A DNA stretch of 64,000 nucleotides from Helicobacter sp. MIT 05-5293. Lineage in GTDB: Bacteria > Campylobacterota > Campylobacteria > Campylobacterales > Helicobacteraceae. The notes under the pieces are model-generated. The model had not been told where the DNA came from and made no database searches. It was given only the letters and a program-made list of their open reading frames with translations. Below are positions 27,399-41,295 of this stretch, piece by piece. How positions within the stretch are numbered: the first letter of the stretch is position 1; every line of letters starts with the position of its first letter. The stretch covers positions 558,001-622,000 of the forward strand of contig NZ_JROZ02000001.1 in assembly GCF_000765665.2 (NCBI RefSeq), given 5' to 3'. The translations under genes were made by a program, and so were the position numbers.

Positions 27399-28688
27399 AT
27401 GAGACAAAAAGACAAGATATTTTTAGAATCTAAAAATGGTTATTTTGGTGAGGATAAAAACGGCAAACACGCATTTGGGGGGCAATATATCCCAGAGATT
27501 CTCTTTCCTGCACTTAAAGAGCTTGAAAAGGCATATAAGGAAATCTTCCCAAGCAAAGCGTATCAAAAAGAGCTAAAAATGTTGCTTGATACTTTTGTGG
27601 GGCGTCCTACACCGCTCATTTACGCGGCAAATGCCTCAAAAATTTTAAAAAATGATATTTACTTGAAATTTGAGGGTTTAGCAAACACAGGTGCGCACAA
27701 GATTAATAACGCTTTAGGGCAGGTATTATTAGCTAAATATATGGGCAAGAAGCGCGTGATTGCCGAAACAGGAGCAGGGCAGCATGGTCTTGCTACAGCT
27801 GCAGCCTGCGCAAAACTCGGGCTTGAATGTGAAGTCTTTATGGGTGAGATTGATGTCGCTAGGCAGCGTCCTAATGTCTTTAATATGGAGCTTTTTGGTG
27901 CAAAAGTCAGCAGTGTGAGTAGCGGGAGTAAAACGCTCAAAGATGCGGTGAATGAGGCTTTACGAGAATGGAGCAAACGGAGCGAAGATAGCTTTTATGT
28001 GCTTGGAAGTGCGCTAGGACCTTATCCTTATCCAGATTTGGTGCGTGATCTTCAAAGCATTAACAGCAAAGAGCTTAAAACCCAAACCAAACTATTCTTC
28101 AAAGGTTTGCCCGATGTAATGATTGCATGTGTGGGCGGTGGCAGTAATGCGATTGGCTTTTTTGCGCATTATTTAGAAGAAAAGGTAAGATTGATAGGCA
28201 TTGAGGCGGGAGGAATAGGCGAAGGGATTGGTGAAAATGCGATTCGCATTCATTCTAAAAACGCAAGTGAGGGCATCGCACAAGGATTTAAGAGTATTTT
28301 TTTGCAAGATTCAGAAGGGCAGCTAAGCCTCACGCATTCAATTTCTGCGGGGCTTGATTATGGTGGTATCAATCCGCAACTTGCGCATTTATATGAAGTA
28401 GGACGCGTGGAGTTTGGCAGTGCTACTGATAAAGAGGCATTGGAGGCGTTACAATTTTTTGCTTCAAATGAGGGCATTATCCCCGCTTTAGAATCTAGCC
28501 ACGCTCTAGCAGGTGCGATTGCGCTTTGCAAACAAGGTATAAAGGGTAAAAAAATCATTGTCAATATTTCAGGGCGGGGTGATAAGGATATTTTTATCAC
28601 TGCCAAAGCCCTTACACCTAAAGCTTGGAGCGCATTTTTACGAGAAGAAATTAAGCGGATTGAGAAAGATTTAGAATCTCCTAAATGA
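27399..28688 (+). CDS. trpB: Tryptophan synthase beta chain
   Basis: 429 residues. It joins indole and serine with PLP. Motifs: GGQYIPEIL N-terminus, HKINNALGQ with the PLP lysine, ETGAGQHG, and the phosphate-binding GGGSNAIG. It is divergent from trpA with 123 bases between the starts, so the two subunits must be expressed from back-to-back promoters. No other trp genes are nearby, so the pathway is elsewhere or indole is salvaged. Confidence 0.95.
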   Translation: MRQKDKIFLESKNGYFGEDKNGKHAFGGQYIPEILFPALKELEKAYKEIFPSKAYQKELKMLLDTFVGRPTPLIYAANASKILKNDIYLKFEGLANTGAHKINNALGQVLLAKYMGKKRVIAETGAGQHGLATAAACAKLGLECEVFMGEIDVARQRPNVFNMELFGAKVSSVSSGSKTLKDAVNEALREWSKRSEDSFYVLGSALGPYPYPDLVRDLQSINSKELKTQTKLFFKGLPDVMIACVGGGSNAIGFFAHYLEEKVRLIGIEAGGIGEGIGENAIRIHSKNASEGIAQGFKSIFLQDSEGQLSLTHSISAGLDYGGINPQLAHLYEVGRVEFGSATDKEALEALQFFASNEGIIPALESSHALAGAIALCKQGIKGKKIIVNISGRGDKDIFITAKALTPKAWSAFLREEIKRIEKDLESPK

Positions 28689-28902
28689 GGAGAATTGATG
28701 TTGTTGTGATTTTATCTAGCAGAGTGTCTGATACTCTTTGTGGGAGTTTCCTTTGGCAATTTGTTTATTAGTGAAAAGCTTTTTGCTTCTTTGCTACCGC
28801 TACTCCGCTGTGTTGTGATCATTTATTTGTGAGATTCTTATATCGCTATGCAAAGGGATTATAGAATCATAAACAGACAGAATCTCTTGCTTGGTATAAG
28901 AC

Positions 28903-29784
28903 TTAATCACAGAATCTTCGCAAAATGTCTTGATAGGATTCTATGCGTCTATCACGCAAAAATGGCCACATTCGGCGCACTTCTTCGCTTCGTGCTAAAT
29001 CAATCTCTGCTAAGATGAGTTCTTCTTTATTTTCACTCGCTAGAGCAATTTGCTCACCTTGTGCCCCAAAAATAAAGCTTGAACCCCAGAATCTTATGCC
29101 TTCACCCACACCGCTACTATCAGATTCAAAACCTACGCGATTAATCGCCATTGTGGGAATGCCATTTGCCACGCTATGCCCTCTTTGCACGGCAATCCAC
29201 GCTTCTTTTTGTCGTTGCTTTTCTTCCGTGCTATCTTCATCAAACCAGCCAATCGCGGTTGGATAAATCAGCATTTGCGCACCTTTAAGAGCCATAAGCC
29301 GCGCTGCTTCGGGATACCACTGATCCCAGCAGATTAGCACCCCGAGCTTTCCTAAGCTCGTTTGAATAGGCTCAAATCCTAAATCACCGGGTGTAAAATA
29401 AAATTTCTCATAAAATTGCGGGTCATCGGGAATGTGCATTTTGCGGTATTTGCCAGCGATTGTGCCATCAGTATCAAAAACTACTGCGGTATTGTGATAA
29501 ATCCCAGCAGTGCGCTTTTCAAAAAGTGAGGTGATAAGGACAATACGATGAGTTTTTGCGATATTGGCAAAATACTCAACATCAGAGTTAAAGTCATTGG
29601 CATAATCAAAAAACTTTGGATTCTCACTTTGGCAAAAGTATTCTCGCGTGTGCAACTCCTGCAATGCTACAAGCTGTGCGCCAGAATTGGCGGCTTTGGC
29701 AATCATAGTGCGAGTAGATTCTATCATCTCCTGCTTTGTGCCTTTGTAGGTTTGTTGTAAAAGGGCTATTTTGATTGTTTGCAT
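28903..29784 (-). CDS. aguB: N-carbamoylputrescine amidase
   Basis: 293 residues from the ATG at 29784 (AAGG seven bases before; the TTG at 29790 is weaker). Nitrilase superfamily with catalytic Glu (ALQELHTREYF), Lys (KYRKMHIPDD) and Cys (LICWDQWYPEAAR). It hydrolyses N-carbamoylputrescine to putrescine in the agmatine route. The motifs DPQFYEKFYFTPGD and LRDRR match the family. It follows a small acidic gene and tcdA on the same strand. Confidence 0.9.
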   Translation of the reverse strand: MQTIKIALLQQTYKGTKQEMIESTRTMIAKAANSGAQLVALQELHTREYFCQSENPKFFDYANDFNSDVEYFANIAKTHRIVLITSLFEKRTAGIYHNTAVVFDTDGTIAGKYRKMHIPDDPQFYEKFYFTPGDLGFEPIQTSLGKLGVLICWDQWYPEAARLMALKGAQMLIYPTAIGWFDEDSTEEKQRQKEAWIAVQRGHSVANGIPTMAINRVGFESDSSGVGEGIRFWGSSFIFGAQGEQIALASENKEELILAEIDLARSEEVRRMWPFLRDRRIESYQDILRRFCD

Positions 29785-29793
29785 ATTCAAGCC

Positions 29794-29943
29794 TTATTCG
29801 TCATCGTATTCGCTGTCAGGATTCTGATAGTCATCATCGTCATATCCTCCATAAGATGAGTAGTCATCTTCTTCTTCGTAGTCTTCGTAATCATCGTTGT
29901 TTAGTTCTTGTTCGTCATCATTGTAATCGTAATCTTCTTGCAT
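29794..29943 (-). CDS. Very acidic 49-residue protein, unknown function
   Basis: It runs from the ATG at 29943, which has a perfect AAGGAG seven bases upstream, to a TAA at 29794, nine bases before the aguB start. About half of the residues are Asp or Glu, with many Tyr (DDYEDYEEEDDYSSY, GGYDDDDYQN). No membrane segment or cysteine. Position and ribosome binding site make it a real gene. It could be a nucleic-acid mimic, a metal buffer or a basic-protein chaperone, but nothing identifies it. Confidence 0.75.
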   Translation of the reverse strand: MQEDYDYNDDEQELNNDDYEDYEEEDDYSSYGGYDDDDYQNPDSEYDDE

Positions 29944-30609
29944 TTATATCTCCTTAAGTATATCTTGTATAATTTCACTTGCAATAGTTAGTCCAAAACT
30001 TGCTGTAACAGCACTGAAACTCCCTAATTCCTTACATTTTGGCACTTCCGGGCTAAAAACGACCTTAAAAGGTTTTTTGATTCCCGCTTTTTTTAAGCCA
30101 TCGCGAAATTTTCGCGCAAATTTATCGCCATAACTTTTCCACACACTATCGACTTTGATGCACAAAGGATCAAGTTTTTTGGCACTTCCTGTGGCAACAA
30201 TGTATTTTCCCATAGGCTTTGTGCTAGCGCGTCTAGCAATATGGATTTTTGCATCTATATCGTCTATGGCATCGACAATATAGTCAAATGTAAGAATATC
30301 AAAAGATTCTAAAAATAAAGGTGTAATAGAATCAGCAATAGGTGTAATGCCCGGATAAAGCTTTGAGAGGACTTGCACTTTTGATTCACCGATGTGTTCA
30401 GCTCCGATTTGGCGATTCTGATTGGTAACATCAAAATGATCCTTATCGACAATCGTTATTTGTGTCAAACCACTGCGATAAAGGCAATCCACGACAAAAC
30501 TCCCCACACCGCCTACACCCATTATGAGTGCGGTTTTACTTTTGATGCGCTCAAAGTTTTCGCCAAAAAGCATACGGCTACGCGTGTAGCGATCAATCAC
30601 AGAATCCAT
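29944..30609 (-). CDS. tcdA: ThiF/HesA-family enzyme, tRNA threonylcarbamoyladenosine dehydratase-like
   Basis: 221 residues from the ATG at 30609, one base after the surE stop. E1-like fold: MGVGGVGSFVVDCLYRSG (ATP/nucleotide loop), DKDHFDVTNQNRQ, and FSPEVPKC with GSFSAVTASFG near the end, as in TcdA, which cyclises t6A in tRNA. Older annotation names the H. pylori homologue a molybdopterin protein; the GSFSAV motif and the lack of zinc CxxC pairs favour TcdA. Confidence 0.83.
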   Translation of the reverse strand: MDSVIDRYTRSRMLFGENFERIKSKTALIMGVGGVGSFVVDCLYRSGLTQITIVDKDHFDVTNQNRQIGAEHIGESKVQVLSKLYPGITPIADSITPLFLESFDILTFDYIVDAIDDIDAKIHIARRASTKPMGKYIVATGSAKKLDPLCIKVDSVWKSYGDKFARKFRDGLKKAGIKKPFKVVFSPEVPKCKELGSFSAVTASFGLTIASEIIQDILKEI

Positions 30610-30610
30610 C

Positions 30611-31411
30611 TTATGCGTCAATCCATTGTGCTAAAGACGCACAATCTTCATAGCTTGTCATGTCAAGTTTTATGGGAGTTATTGAAATATATCCGTCATG
30701 TGTCGCAAGAAAATCCGAGCCTTCAAAAGGTGTACCAATGCGTTCTTGCCAACGCAATGGGTGTAATCCTAGCCAATAGTATTCTATCCCGCGTGGGTTG
30801 CGGTGCAAATGTGCGTCATCGCCGTAGATTCTGTATCCCATTTGTGTGATTTTGAATCCTTTACACGCATCAGTGGGGATATGGGGAATATTGACATTGA
30901 GAAATTTTCGTCCTTTGAGTGGGTATCCTTTCTCAAAGATTGATTGCACAAGGATTCTAATACTTTGCTTAGCAAGGGAAAAGTCAAAGTGTTCGGAGCG
31001 ATTTTTATCGCTCATTATCTGTGAAATAGCTATAGAAGGGATACCTTGAATGCAGCCCTCCATTGCTCCTGCTGCTGTGCCAGAGTAGGTAATATCTTCG
31101 CCCATATTAGAGCCGAGATTGATGCCAGAAATGATTAAATCAGGCTTATAGTCGCCTTTGTAAAGGGCATTAAGCGCAAGATAGACGCAATCACTCGGTG
31201 TGCCATCTTCAAGCTTGTAAAAATCATCATCAATGCGCACAAAACTCAATGGTCGCGTGAGTGTGAGCCCATGTCCGCAGGCTGATTTTTCGCTTGCAGG
31301 GGCGACAATGAGAATCTGTGCAATATCTTTCAGTGCGTCCCTTAATGCAAGAATCCCGCTTGATTCAAAGCCATCGTCATTGGTCAGTAAAATATTTTTC
31401 TTTGGTTTCAT
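30611..31411 (-). CDS. surE: 5'/3'-nucleotidase SurE
   Basis: 266 residues. LLTNDDGFESSG (metal-binding Asp pair), APASEKSACGHGLTL, and ISGINLGSNMGEDITYSGTAAGA are SurE signatures. It is a cytosolic stationary-phase nucleotidase needing divalent metal. The ATG overlaps the ispA stop (ATGA); the same pair ispA-surE is seen in H. pylori. Confidence 0.95.
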   Translation of the reverse strand: MKPKKNILLTNDDGFESSGILALRDALKDIAQILIVAPASEKSACGHGLTLTRPLSFVRIDDDFYKLEDGTPSDCVYLALNALYKGDYKPDLIISGINLGSNMGEDITYSGTAAGAMEGCIQGIPSIAISQIMSDKNRSEHFDFSLAKQSIRILVQSIFEKGYPLKGRKFLNVNIPHIPTDACKGFKITQMGYRIYGDDAHLHRNPRGIEYYWLGLHPLRWQERIGTPFEGSDFLATHDGYISITPIKLDMTSYEDCASLAQWIDA

Positions 31412-32289
31412 TCAATATCCTTAAAATAATCCTGTAAAAGTGCGTTGAGATTTGTTTGGATTGCAAGAGGGAAGGATTCTAATGCACGTGTAATATCTTG
31501 CCGCATAGTTTGGAAAGTCTTTTGTGCATCTTGTAATCCTAAAAGATTGACATAGCTGTTTTTATCTGTGTCATTGTGCGTTGTTTTACCTGCTTGCGCA
31601 CTTGTCGAGCATACATCAATAATATCATCACGCAATTGAAAAAAGACACCTAGATGAATGCCAAACTGATAGAGAGTTTCTTGAAATTGAGAATCTGTAT
31701 CGGCGATAATCGCGCCACTTTGGAGAGATGCAGCAATGAGTTTGGCAGTTTTGTTTGTGTGGATTGTTTTGAGTTGCTCTAAGGAAAGCTTAGTGTCTTC
31801 AAATGCGCAGTCAAGCACTTGCCCCAGCACCATACCACCAATCCCTGCATTATGAGAAAGTGTTTCTATGAGAGCGATTTTTGTGTGCGGATCAAGCTTT
31901 GATTGAGCAAGTAAGGTAAAAGCGTGGGTGTTAAGTCCATCACCGATAAGCAAGGCAAGCGTTTCGTCATATTTGGTATGCAGAGTAGGGTGTCCTCGCC
32001 TTAAAGAGGCATTATCCATACAAGGCAGGTCATCATGGATAAGTGAATAAGTGTGGATACATTCAATACTTAGGGCAGGTAAAAACGCATTTTTGATGAG
32101 ATGTGGAGAGAGTGCATCGACAATACAAAAGAGCAGAGCGGGACGAAAACGCTTACCACCATTAAGCATCATCTCCCATAAAGCTGTTTCATAATGCGTA
32201 TGAAAACTTGGCACATTAGGGGCTTGGTCGGTTAGGAATGTTTCAAATTGTTGTAAAATTTCTTGAATCCTTGAAGATGTTTGAGACAT
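31408..32289 (-). CDS. ispA: Polyprenyl (geranyl/farnesyl) diphosphate synthase
   Basis: 293 residues. First aspartate motif DDLPCMDNASLRRG, GGKRFRPAL, and second motif FQLRDDIIDV. It condenses IPP with allylic diphosphates to give farnesyl diphosphate for quinones and undecaprenyl carrier. Chain length is judged by family resemblance only. It is coupled to surE and preceded by the PDZ protein gene. Confidence 0.93.
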   Translation of the reverse strand: MSQTSSRIQEILQQFETFLTDQAPNVPSFHTHYETALWEMMLNGGKRFRPALLFCIVDALSPHLIKNAFLPALSIECIHTYSLIHDDLPCMDNASLRRGHPTLHTKYDETLALLIGDGLNTHAFTLLAQSKLDPHTKIALIETLSHNAGIGGMVLGQVLDCAFEDTKLSLEQLKTIHTNKTAKLIAASLQSGAIIADTDSQFQETLYQFGIHLGVFFQLRDDIIDVCSTSAQAGKTTHNDTDKNSYVNLLGLQDAQKTFQTMRQDITRALESFPLAIQTNLNALLQDYFKDIE

Positions 32290-32298
32290 TGTAAATCC

Positions 32299-33351
32299 TT
32301 AAAGTTTGACGAAGATTTCAAGCTGATCACGCACGATGAGTAACTGCATCTTGCCATCGTAAGTATCATCGTATGGTGTTTGGCTAAGCAAAAATTTTAG
32401 TCGGTTAAAACGTTGCGCGACACTTTGCGTTGCAGGTGTGATGATGGGTTGTTTATTAATCCATAAGATTCTATCCCCTTCCCGAAGAATGCTAAAACGT
32501 CCAGCAGTAGCGGGATTGATCTTTTGTATAACCATTTCATCATCAATATATATACCAAAACGTTCTAAAAATGTTTCATTCAGTAAAAATCCTCCATGCC
32601 GTTGCGCGACTTTGGCTTGCAAGGTCAATGTCTTGCCTTGTCGTTTGATGAGAACTTTTGCGATAGAATCTTTTTTGAGATTGCTTATTATCCATTCAAG
32701 GTCGTAGCTTGATTGGATTTTTGTGCCATTGACGGAGAGAATCTCATCTTGGATTCTGAAAGGATTGTTAGGAAAAAAGGGATCGACCGCATCGACTATT
32801 GCTTTTTTGGGGTTGGGTAAAAAGCGAATGCCTAAATCCCCGTAATAAGGAGTTTTTTGATTGAGGAAGCGATCAATATATTTTTTCTCGATAAAACGAT
32901 TCCCGCCTATGCCGATACCATAAATTTGATAACAAATATTGCCTAGCACGCTGTTTTGTTGCACAGGAGCAGAAAAAGTTGCATAATCAACAAAACCATT
33001 TTGTCGTTTGGTAATATGTCCTTGTTGAGGTTTGTTGCGTGAGATAAAGGCGAGATTCTTATCAGTGAGTGTGCGTGCATCAAGAGAGAGAAGATTATAG
33101 CTTTGTTTTGTGTGTGGGGCTTCTATCAAGTAAAGCCCGACAAAAGGGTCAGCCTTGATGATTTTGACATTTTTAGGAGTCGAGGGAGAATACATAATAT
33201 GAATCTGTTTTTTATTGTGTTCGATACTTATTGTGTTGCTTGAGCCAACAGGTGTGCTTGCAGCATTAAAATACTTTATACAATGAGAATAGTCGTATGC
33301 AAAAATAGGTGTAGCGCATAATAATATCCAAAAAATAGAGAATCTAAGCAT
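32299..33351 (-). CDS. Exported PDZ-domain protein
   Basis: 350 residues. Signal peptide ([15 protein letters not shown]). Two PDZ-like stretches: [26 protein letters not shown] at about residues 205-230 and [15 protein letters not shown] near 295. No protease domain. In H. pylori the equivalent follows panD and the YbaB gene. It probably binds peptide tails in the periplasm; the partner is unknown. It overlaps ybaB by eight bases. Confidence 0.75.
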   Translation of the reverse strand: MLRFSIFWILLCATPIFAYDYSHCIKYFNAASTPVGSSNTISIEHNKKQIHIMYSPSTPKNVKIIKADPFVGLYLIEAPHTKQSYNLLSLDARTLTDKNLAFISRNKPQQGHITKRQNGFVDYATFSAPVQQNSVLGNICYQIYGIGIGGNRFIEKKYIDRFLNQKTPYYGDLGIRFLPNPKKAIVDAVDPFFPNNPFRIQDEILSVNGTKIQSSYDLEWIISNLKKDSIAKVLIKRQGKTLTLQAKVAQRHGGFLLNETFLERFGIYIDDEMVIQKINPATAGRFSILREGDRILWINKQPIITPATQSVAQRFNRLKFLLSQTPYDDTYDGKMQLLIVRDQLEIFVKL

Positions 33352-33664
33352 TATTGCTCCCGCCGAAGAGATTGAGATTGCCTAGCATACTAAGTGCTGT
33401 TGATTGACGATTTTGCTCAAGATTCTTGTAAAGATCATTGATTGCGCTCATAAGTAGAATCTGTAAAGATTCTTTATCCTCCAAAAGGCTATCGTCAATA
33501 CTAATATCGATTAATTCGCCATTGCCATTGCAACTGACACTGACTAATCCTCCGCCACTTTTGGCAGTCAGTGTAGTTTGTTTGTTTTGATTTTCCATAT
33601 TTTTGAAAGTATCTTGCATATTATTAAGCATTTCCCCAAATTGTTTCGGATCAAACATTTTCAT
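33344..33664 (-). CDS. YbaB/EbfC family nucleoid-associated protein
   Basis: 106 residues. [15 protein letters not shown] coiled N-terminus, [22 protein letters not shown] and the DLYKNLEQN region are typical. The family forms dimers that bind DNA with little sequence preference. ATGA overlap with panD. Confidence 0.9.
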   Translation of the reverse strand: MKMFDPKQFGEMLNNMQDTFKNMENQNKQTTLTAKSGGGLVSVSCNGNGELIDISIDDSLLEDKESLQILLMSAINDLYKNLEQNRQSTALSMLGNLNLFGGSNNA

Positions 33665-34023
33665 ACCTCGTGTGTAATAGATAAAATAGCATTATGAGAA
33701 TCTACTTGGACAATAGTCGGTGTATAGGATTCTAATTCATCTTGATGATAAAGTCCATAGGCGACAATAATAATAATATCGCCGACTTGAGCTTTTCTAG
33801 CAGCCGCACCATTGAGGCAAATTTCACCTTTTTTTTCACCATAAATGACATAAGTGCTGAAACGCTCACCATTATTGATATTGAGAATCTCCACTTTCAT
33901 ACCAGCCAAAAGATTTGCGCTTTGAGCAAGTGAGCGTTCAATGGTAATTGAACCGACATAATTGAGATTTGCATCACTGACTGTGGCGCGGTGAATTTTT
34001 GAGTATAGCATTTCTACTTGCAT
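33661..34023 (-). CDS. panD: Aspartate 1-decarboxylase proenzyme
   Basis: 120 residues. It makes beta-alanine for pantothenate and CoA. The self-cleavage site Gly-Ser is in NYVGSITIE (Ser 25 becomes the pyruvoyl group). [22 protein letters not shown] and [11 protein letters not shown] are conserved. It heads a panD-ybaB-PDZ-ispA-surE-tcdA operon-like run. Confidence 0.95.
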   Translation of the reverse strand: MQVEMLYSKIHRATVSDANLNYVGSITIERSLAQSANLLAGMKVEILNINNGERFSTYVIYGEKKGEICLNGAAARKAQVGDIIIIVAYGLYHQDELESYTPTIVQVDSHNAILSITHEV

Positions 34024-34934
34024 TGCAACTCCTTCAATATAAGATTCTTAAATTTATGAAAGCTTAGTAAGCTGTCTTTGTGATTTTGATAATATTATAA
34101 TACAAATCTCTAATGTTTAAATTCTAACATAAAACTTTTTAAAATATTTAATCTTTTTGAGGTGTATCGAGATTTCTTCGAGAAGTAATTTATTGGGTAG
34201 ATTCTCTAGTAGGAGTGCGGTGTTTATTGATTGATCAAAATAAAGATATATTATTTAAATTGTTTTGTGATTAATAAAAATAATTTAAATTCCCTCTACT
34301 CCTAAGCCCACTTTAAGCTTAAAGTATGTATTATTTCACTCCCTTACCGATTGAGCTTCTAGTCTCTCTTTTAGGTTTATCTGTATTATTACATAGGGAT
34401 TGTTCCTTATCTTGAGGATTAAAGATAAGACAAGTTAATAGTTTTGTCTTCATCATTAAAGTCAAATATGGACAAACAGCTATGATATGTTAAAGATTAT
34501 ACTTAAAAATGTGTTTTAGAAGTGCATAAGTTTGGATTGTTCTTTATATCAGAGTAATATGGTGAAACCTTGAGTATAAATTGAACTCTTAAGGGTTATG
34601 CTTAATTATTTTGGTGTATGATCTTTGACATCTAAGCAAGAACATTAAGTTGATTTATCAATACTTGATATTCATAATTGATAAATTTTTAAAGACTTAA
34701 TTTCTTAGTAATATTAAATATACAACTCAAATATAACTTTGAGCAGATTCTGAAACTATGATAAATGATACTTGATATTCTTTGTCATACAGAATCTACT
34801 CTAGTCTTTGTGATATATGAGATACACTAAGAGATAGGACAAATTCACTAAAGCTATAAATCAAGATAGAGTTTCTAAGATTTTCATCTTGAAATTATAT
34901 ATTGAGAATAGCAAGAGAAGTAAAACTTCTCATT
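34024..34934. other. Gene-free AT-rich region upstream of the rRNA operon
   Basis: About 910 bases without a convincing coding frame or tRNA. It must hold the panD promoter (reading left) and the rRNA promoters (reading right). The motif TACTTGATATTC appears twice (near 34663 and 34766). No single promoter can be assigned with confidence. Confidence 0.6.
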
Positions 34935-36428
<1,494 letters not shown>

Positions 36429-36559
36429 CTAGAGATTTTATCAGTATATTCATTTATGCTGATACAGATTAGAGATAGAGAGTAGAGATAAACACTTAAT
36501 GAAATTGCTTAGTTTTCAGAGATCACCCAAGATAGCAGCTTAATTACAAGAGACTTTAG

Positions 36560-36636
<77 letters not shown>

Positions 36637-36647
36637 TCTTTTAGAAT

Positions 36648-36723
36648 GGGGAATTAGCTCAGCTGGGAGAGCGCCTGCTTTGCACGCAGGAGGTCAGCGG
36701 TTCGATCCCGCTATTCTCCACCA
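36648..36723 (+). tRNA. tRNA-Ala (TGC)
   Basis: 76 bases with CCA encoded. Acceptor GGGGAAT/ATTCTCC; anticodon TGC in CTTTGCACG; T-loop GGTTCGATCCC. Eleven bases after tRNA-Ile. Confidence 0.97.
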
Positions 36724-37131
36724 CTTTTGAGTTGATGAAGTTGTATGGAAGGTTTTTACATTTATAAGACTCTATAAAGTATTCAAGGATTAAAGTGATA
36801 TGATGTCTTGATTCTGAAAGCAGTGTTTAGGCAGAATCTTTTTCTTTTTTCATATTGAGATTCGTTGATTTGAAAATAAAAGTCTGTATATGCAAAGAAG
36901 AAGTAGTATTTAGAGGATAAATAATATAAGCTTTAGTATTGAAGAATACGCACACAGCATTAAGTTTAATGTAAATTTTATCGATACAGAAAGATTTACA
37001 TTAGACTTTATGTCTAAATGTTATTTGAAAATTTATTGTTAATAGCCTACAAAAATAGTAATTAACTACAATTACGCGATAGTGTTTTATTGTTTGTAAT
37101 CATACATTCAATAAGGCAGTAACCTTAGAAG
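36724..37131. other. Second half of the 16S-23S spacer
   Basis: About 408 AT-rich bases with no gene. It should contain the left arm of the 23S processing stem, pairing with bases after 40012 (AATAAGGCAGTAACCTT before 23S and AAGGATTACTGCCTTATT after it are complementary). Confidence 0.75.
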
Positions 37132-40012
<2,881 letters not shown>

Positions 40013-40227
40013 TTAAGGATTACTGCCTTATTGAGTGTATGGATAAAATTCTTTATTAAGAGTATCTGTATCAAGAGAAAGATAAAATATCTGCAGTGAT
40101 TGTGGTTTTACTACTTTACAAGGCTTTTAACACAATGATCATGACATTTTATGAAAAATGGAAATAAGAGCAAATACTTGTTTATAAAAATAGATAAATG
40201 TATAAAAATTGCTTTTATTTCCCTTTT

Positions 40228-40345
40228 TCTTGTGTCTATAGAGAGAAGGCAACACCCAGCTCCATTCCGAACCTGGCAGTTAAGCTTCTCTTCGCCGATG
40301 ATACTGCACTTTTCAAGTGTGGGAATGTAGGTCGATGCAGGGATA
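40228..40345 (+). rRNA. rrf: 5S ribosomal RNA
   Basis: Contains CCATTCCGAACCTGG, AGTTAAGC and GATGATACTGC, the conserved 5S core. Ends are approximate. It is linked to 23S after a spacer of about 215 bases. Confidence 0.93.
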
Positions 40346-40662
40346 GGGGAAATTCCTCTTAAGTCTTTCTGGTATTCTTTCAATGTTTAATTGAATCTAA
40401 TAATTATTTTATGCTTCTTTTAGGGCTTTAATGTAACTATACATTTTAGCATTGTTCCAATGATATTAACCATACTCGTATTCTTGTATGTATGATGGTA
40501 AGATTCTAAAGAGATATGCTAAATAGAGAATCTACAATCAATGCAATAGTTTAATTAATGAGGGTTGATTGGTATTTTGAATGATGAGATAAAAGTATTT
40601 ATATTAACCTTAAGACTTAATGGGTAACTATACAAATAAGAGTCTGTAGAATATCATTCATT
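40346..40662. other. Gene-free region after the rRNA operon
   Basis: About 317 AT-rich bases. No coding frame or tRNA seen, and no clean terminator hairpin with a T run that I can defend. Confidence 0.5.
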
Positions 40663-41151
40663 TTACTCAATGCTTAACATTTGTTTGTCGAAGAGTTCAA
40701 GCCGTTTGTTGAGTAAATCGCAAATGTCTATTTGGTCGCAAATCAAGCTACTATTCAATGTCTTTGGGAATCTACCATCGAGAAAATGGACATTGATAAT
40801 CTTCACACCTGAAATTTTCATTATAGTGAAGATTTCGATTTCCTCAAAGGGATATACCACCCAATGTCTGAAGCAATAACGACTTTCTACGCGATCTTTG
40901 TAGATTCTCAATATGGGTTTATGTAATAAACAAAGTATCATAATATAAAGACTGATTAATAGAGCTGTGGTAGATCCTAATACACAGATTCCAAGCAATA
41001 TGCGATCAAAATTTGTTTGAGCCTTGTTGAAAAAAAGCCAAATGCTCCCAACGACAAAAGCCACACTTAGGACAAGTATAATTAGGCTTTGGAGACAACT
41101 CGGACAGATGCTGATTTGCTCTTCATTTATTTTGTCTGCATTCTCACTCAT
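40663..41151 (-). CDS. Membrane protein with two helices and a PH-like C-terminal part, unknown function
   Basis: 162 residues from the ATG at 41151 (AAGGA eight bases upstream; the frame's TTG at 41157 is weaker). CPSC near the N-terminus, two adjacent membrane helices (about residues 20-42 and 50-74), then a soluble part (RIYKDRVESRYCFRHWVVYPFEEIE) resembling bacterial PH-like domains. Function unknown. It stands alone between the rRNA operon and the glycan locus. Confidence 0.6.
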   Translation of the reverse strand: MSENADKINEEQISICPSCLQSLIILVLSVAFVVGSIWLFFNKAQTNFDRILLGICVLGSTTALLISLYIMILCLLHKPILRIYKDRVESRYCFRHWVVYPFEEIEIFTIMKISGVKIINVHFLDGRFPKTLNSSLICDQIDICDLLNKRLELFDKQMLSIE

Positions 41152-41295
41152 TACCAAATCCTTACCTAAAATCAGACATATTTTACATCATATTTTGTCT
41201 AAATGTCTTTCTACTCTCTGAATCAATACTTTATTATATACAATTAGCCTTTGAAGCAAATAAAGGACTTAGTCTCTTTGGTTAGCCGTGCAAGG

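Noticed and set aside
28689-28902. Short hydrophobic frame (about 40 residues, LILFVGVSFGNLFIS) between trpB and aguB
   Set aside because: No start codon or ribosome binding site; it may be a remnant of a membrane protein gene but cannot be supported.
40111-40383. 90-residue frame on the minus strand after 23S
   Set aside because: It overlaps the 5S rRNA and has no ribosome binding site or recognisable motif.
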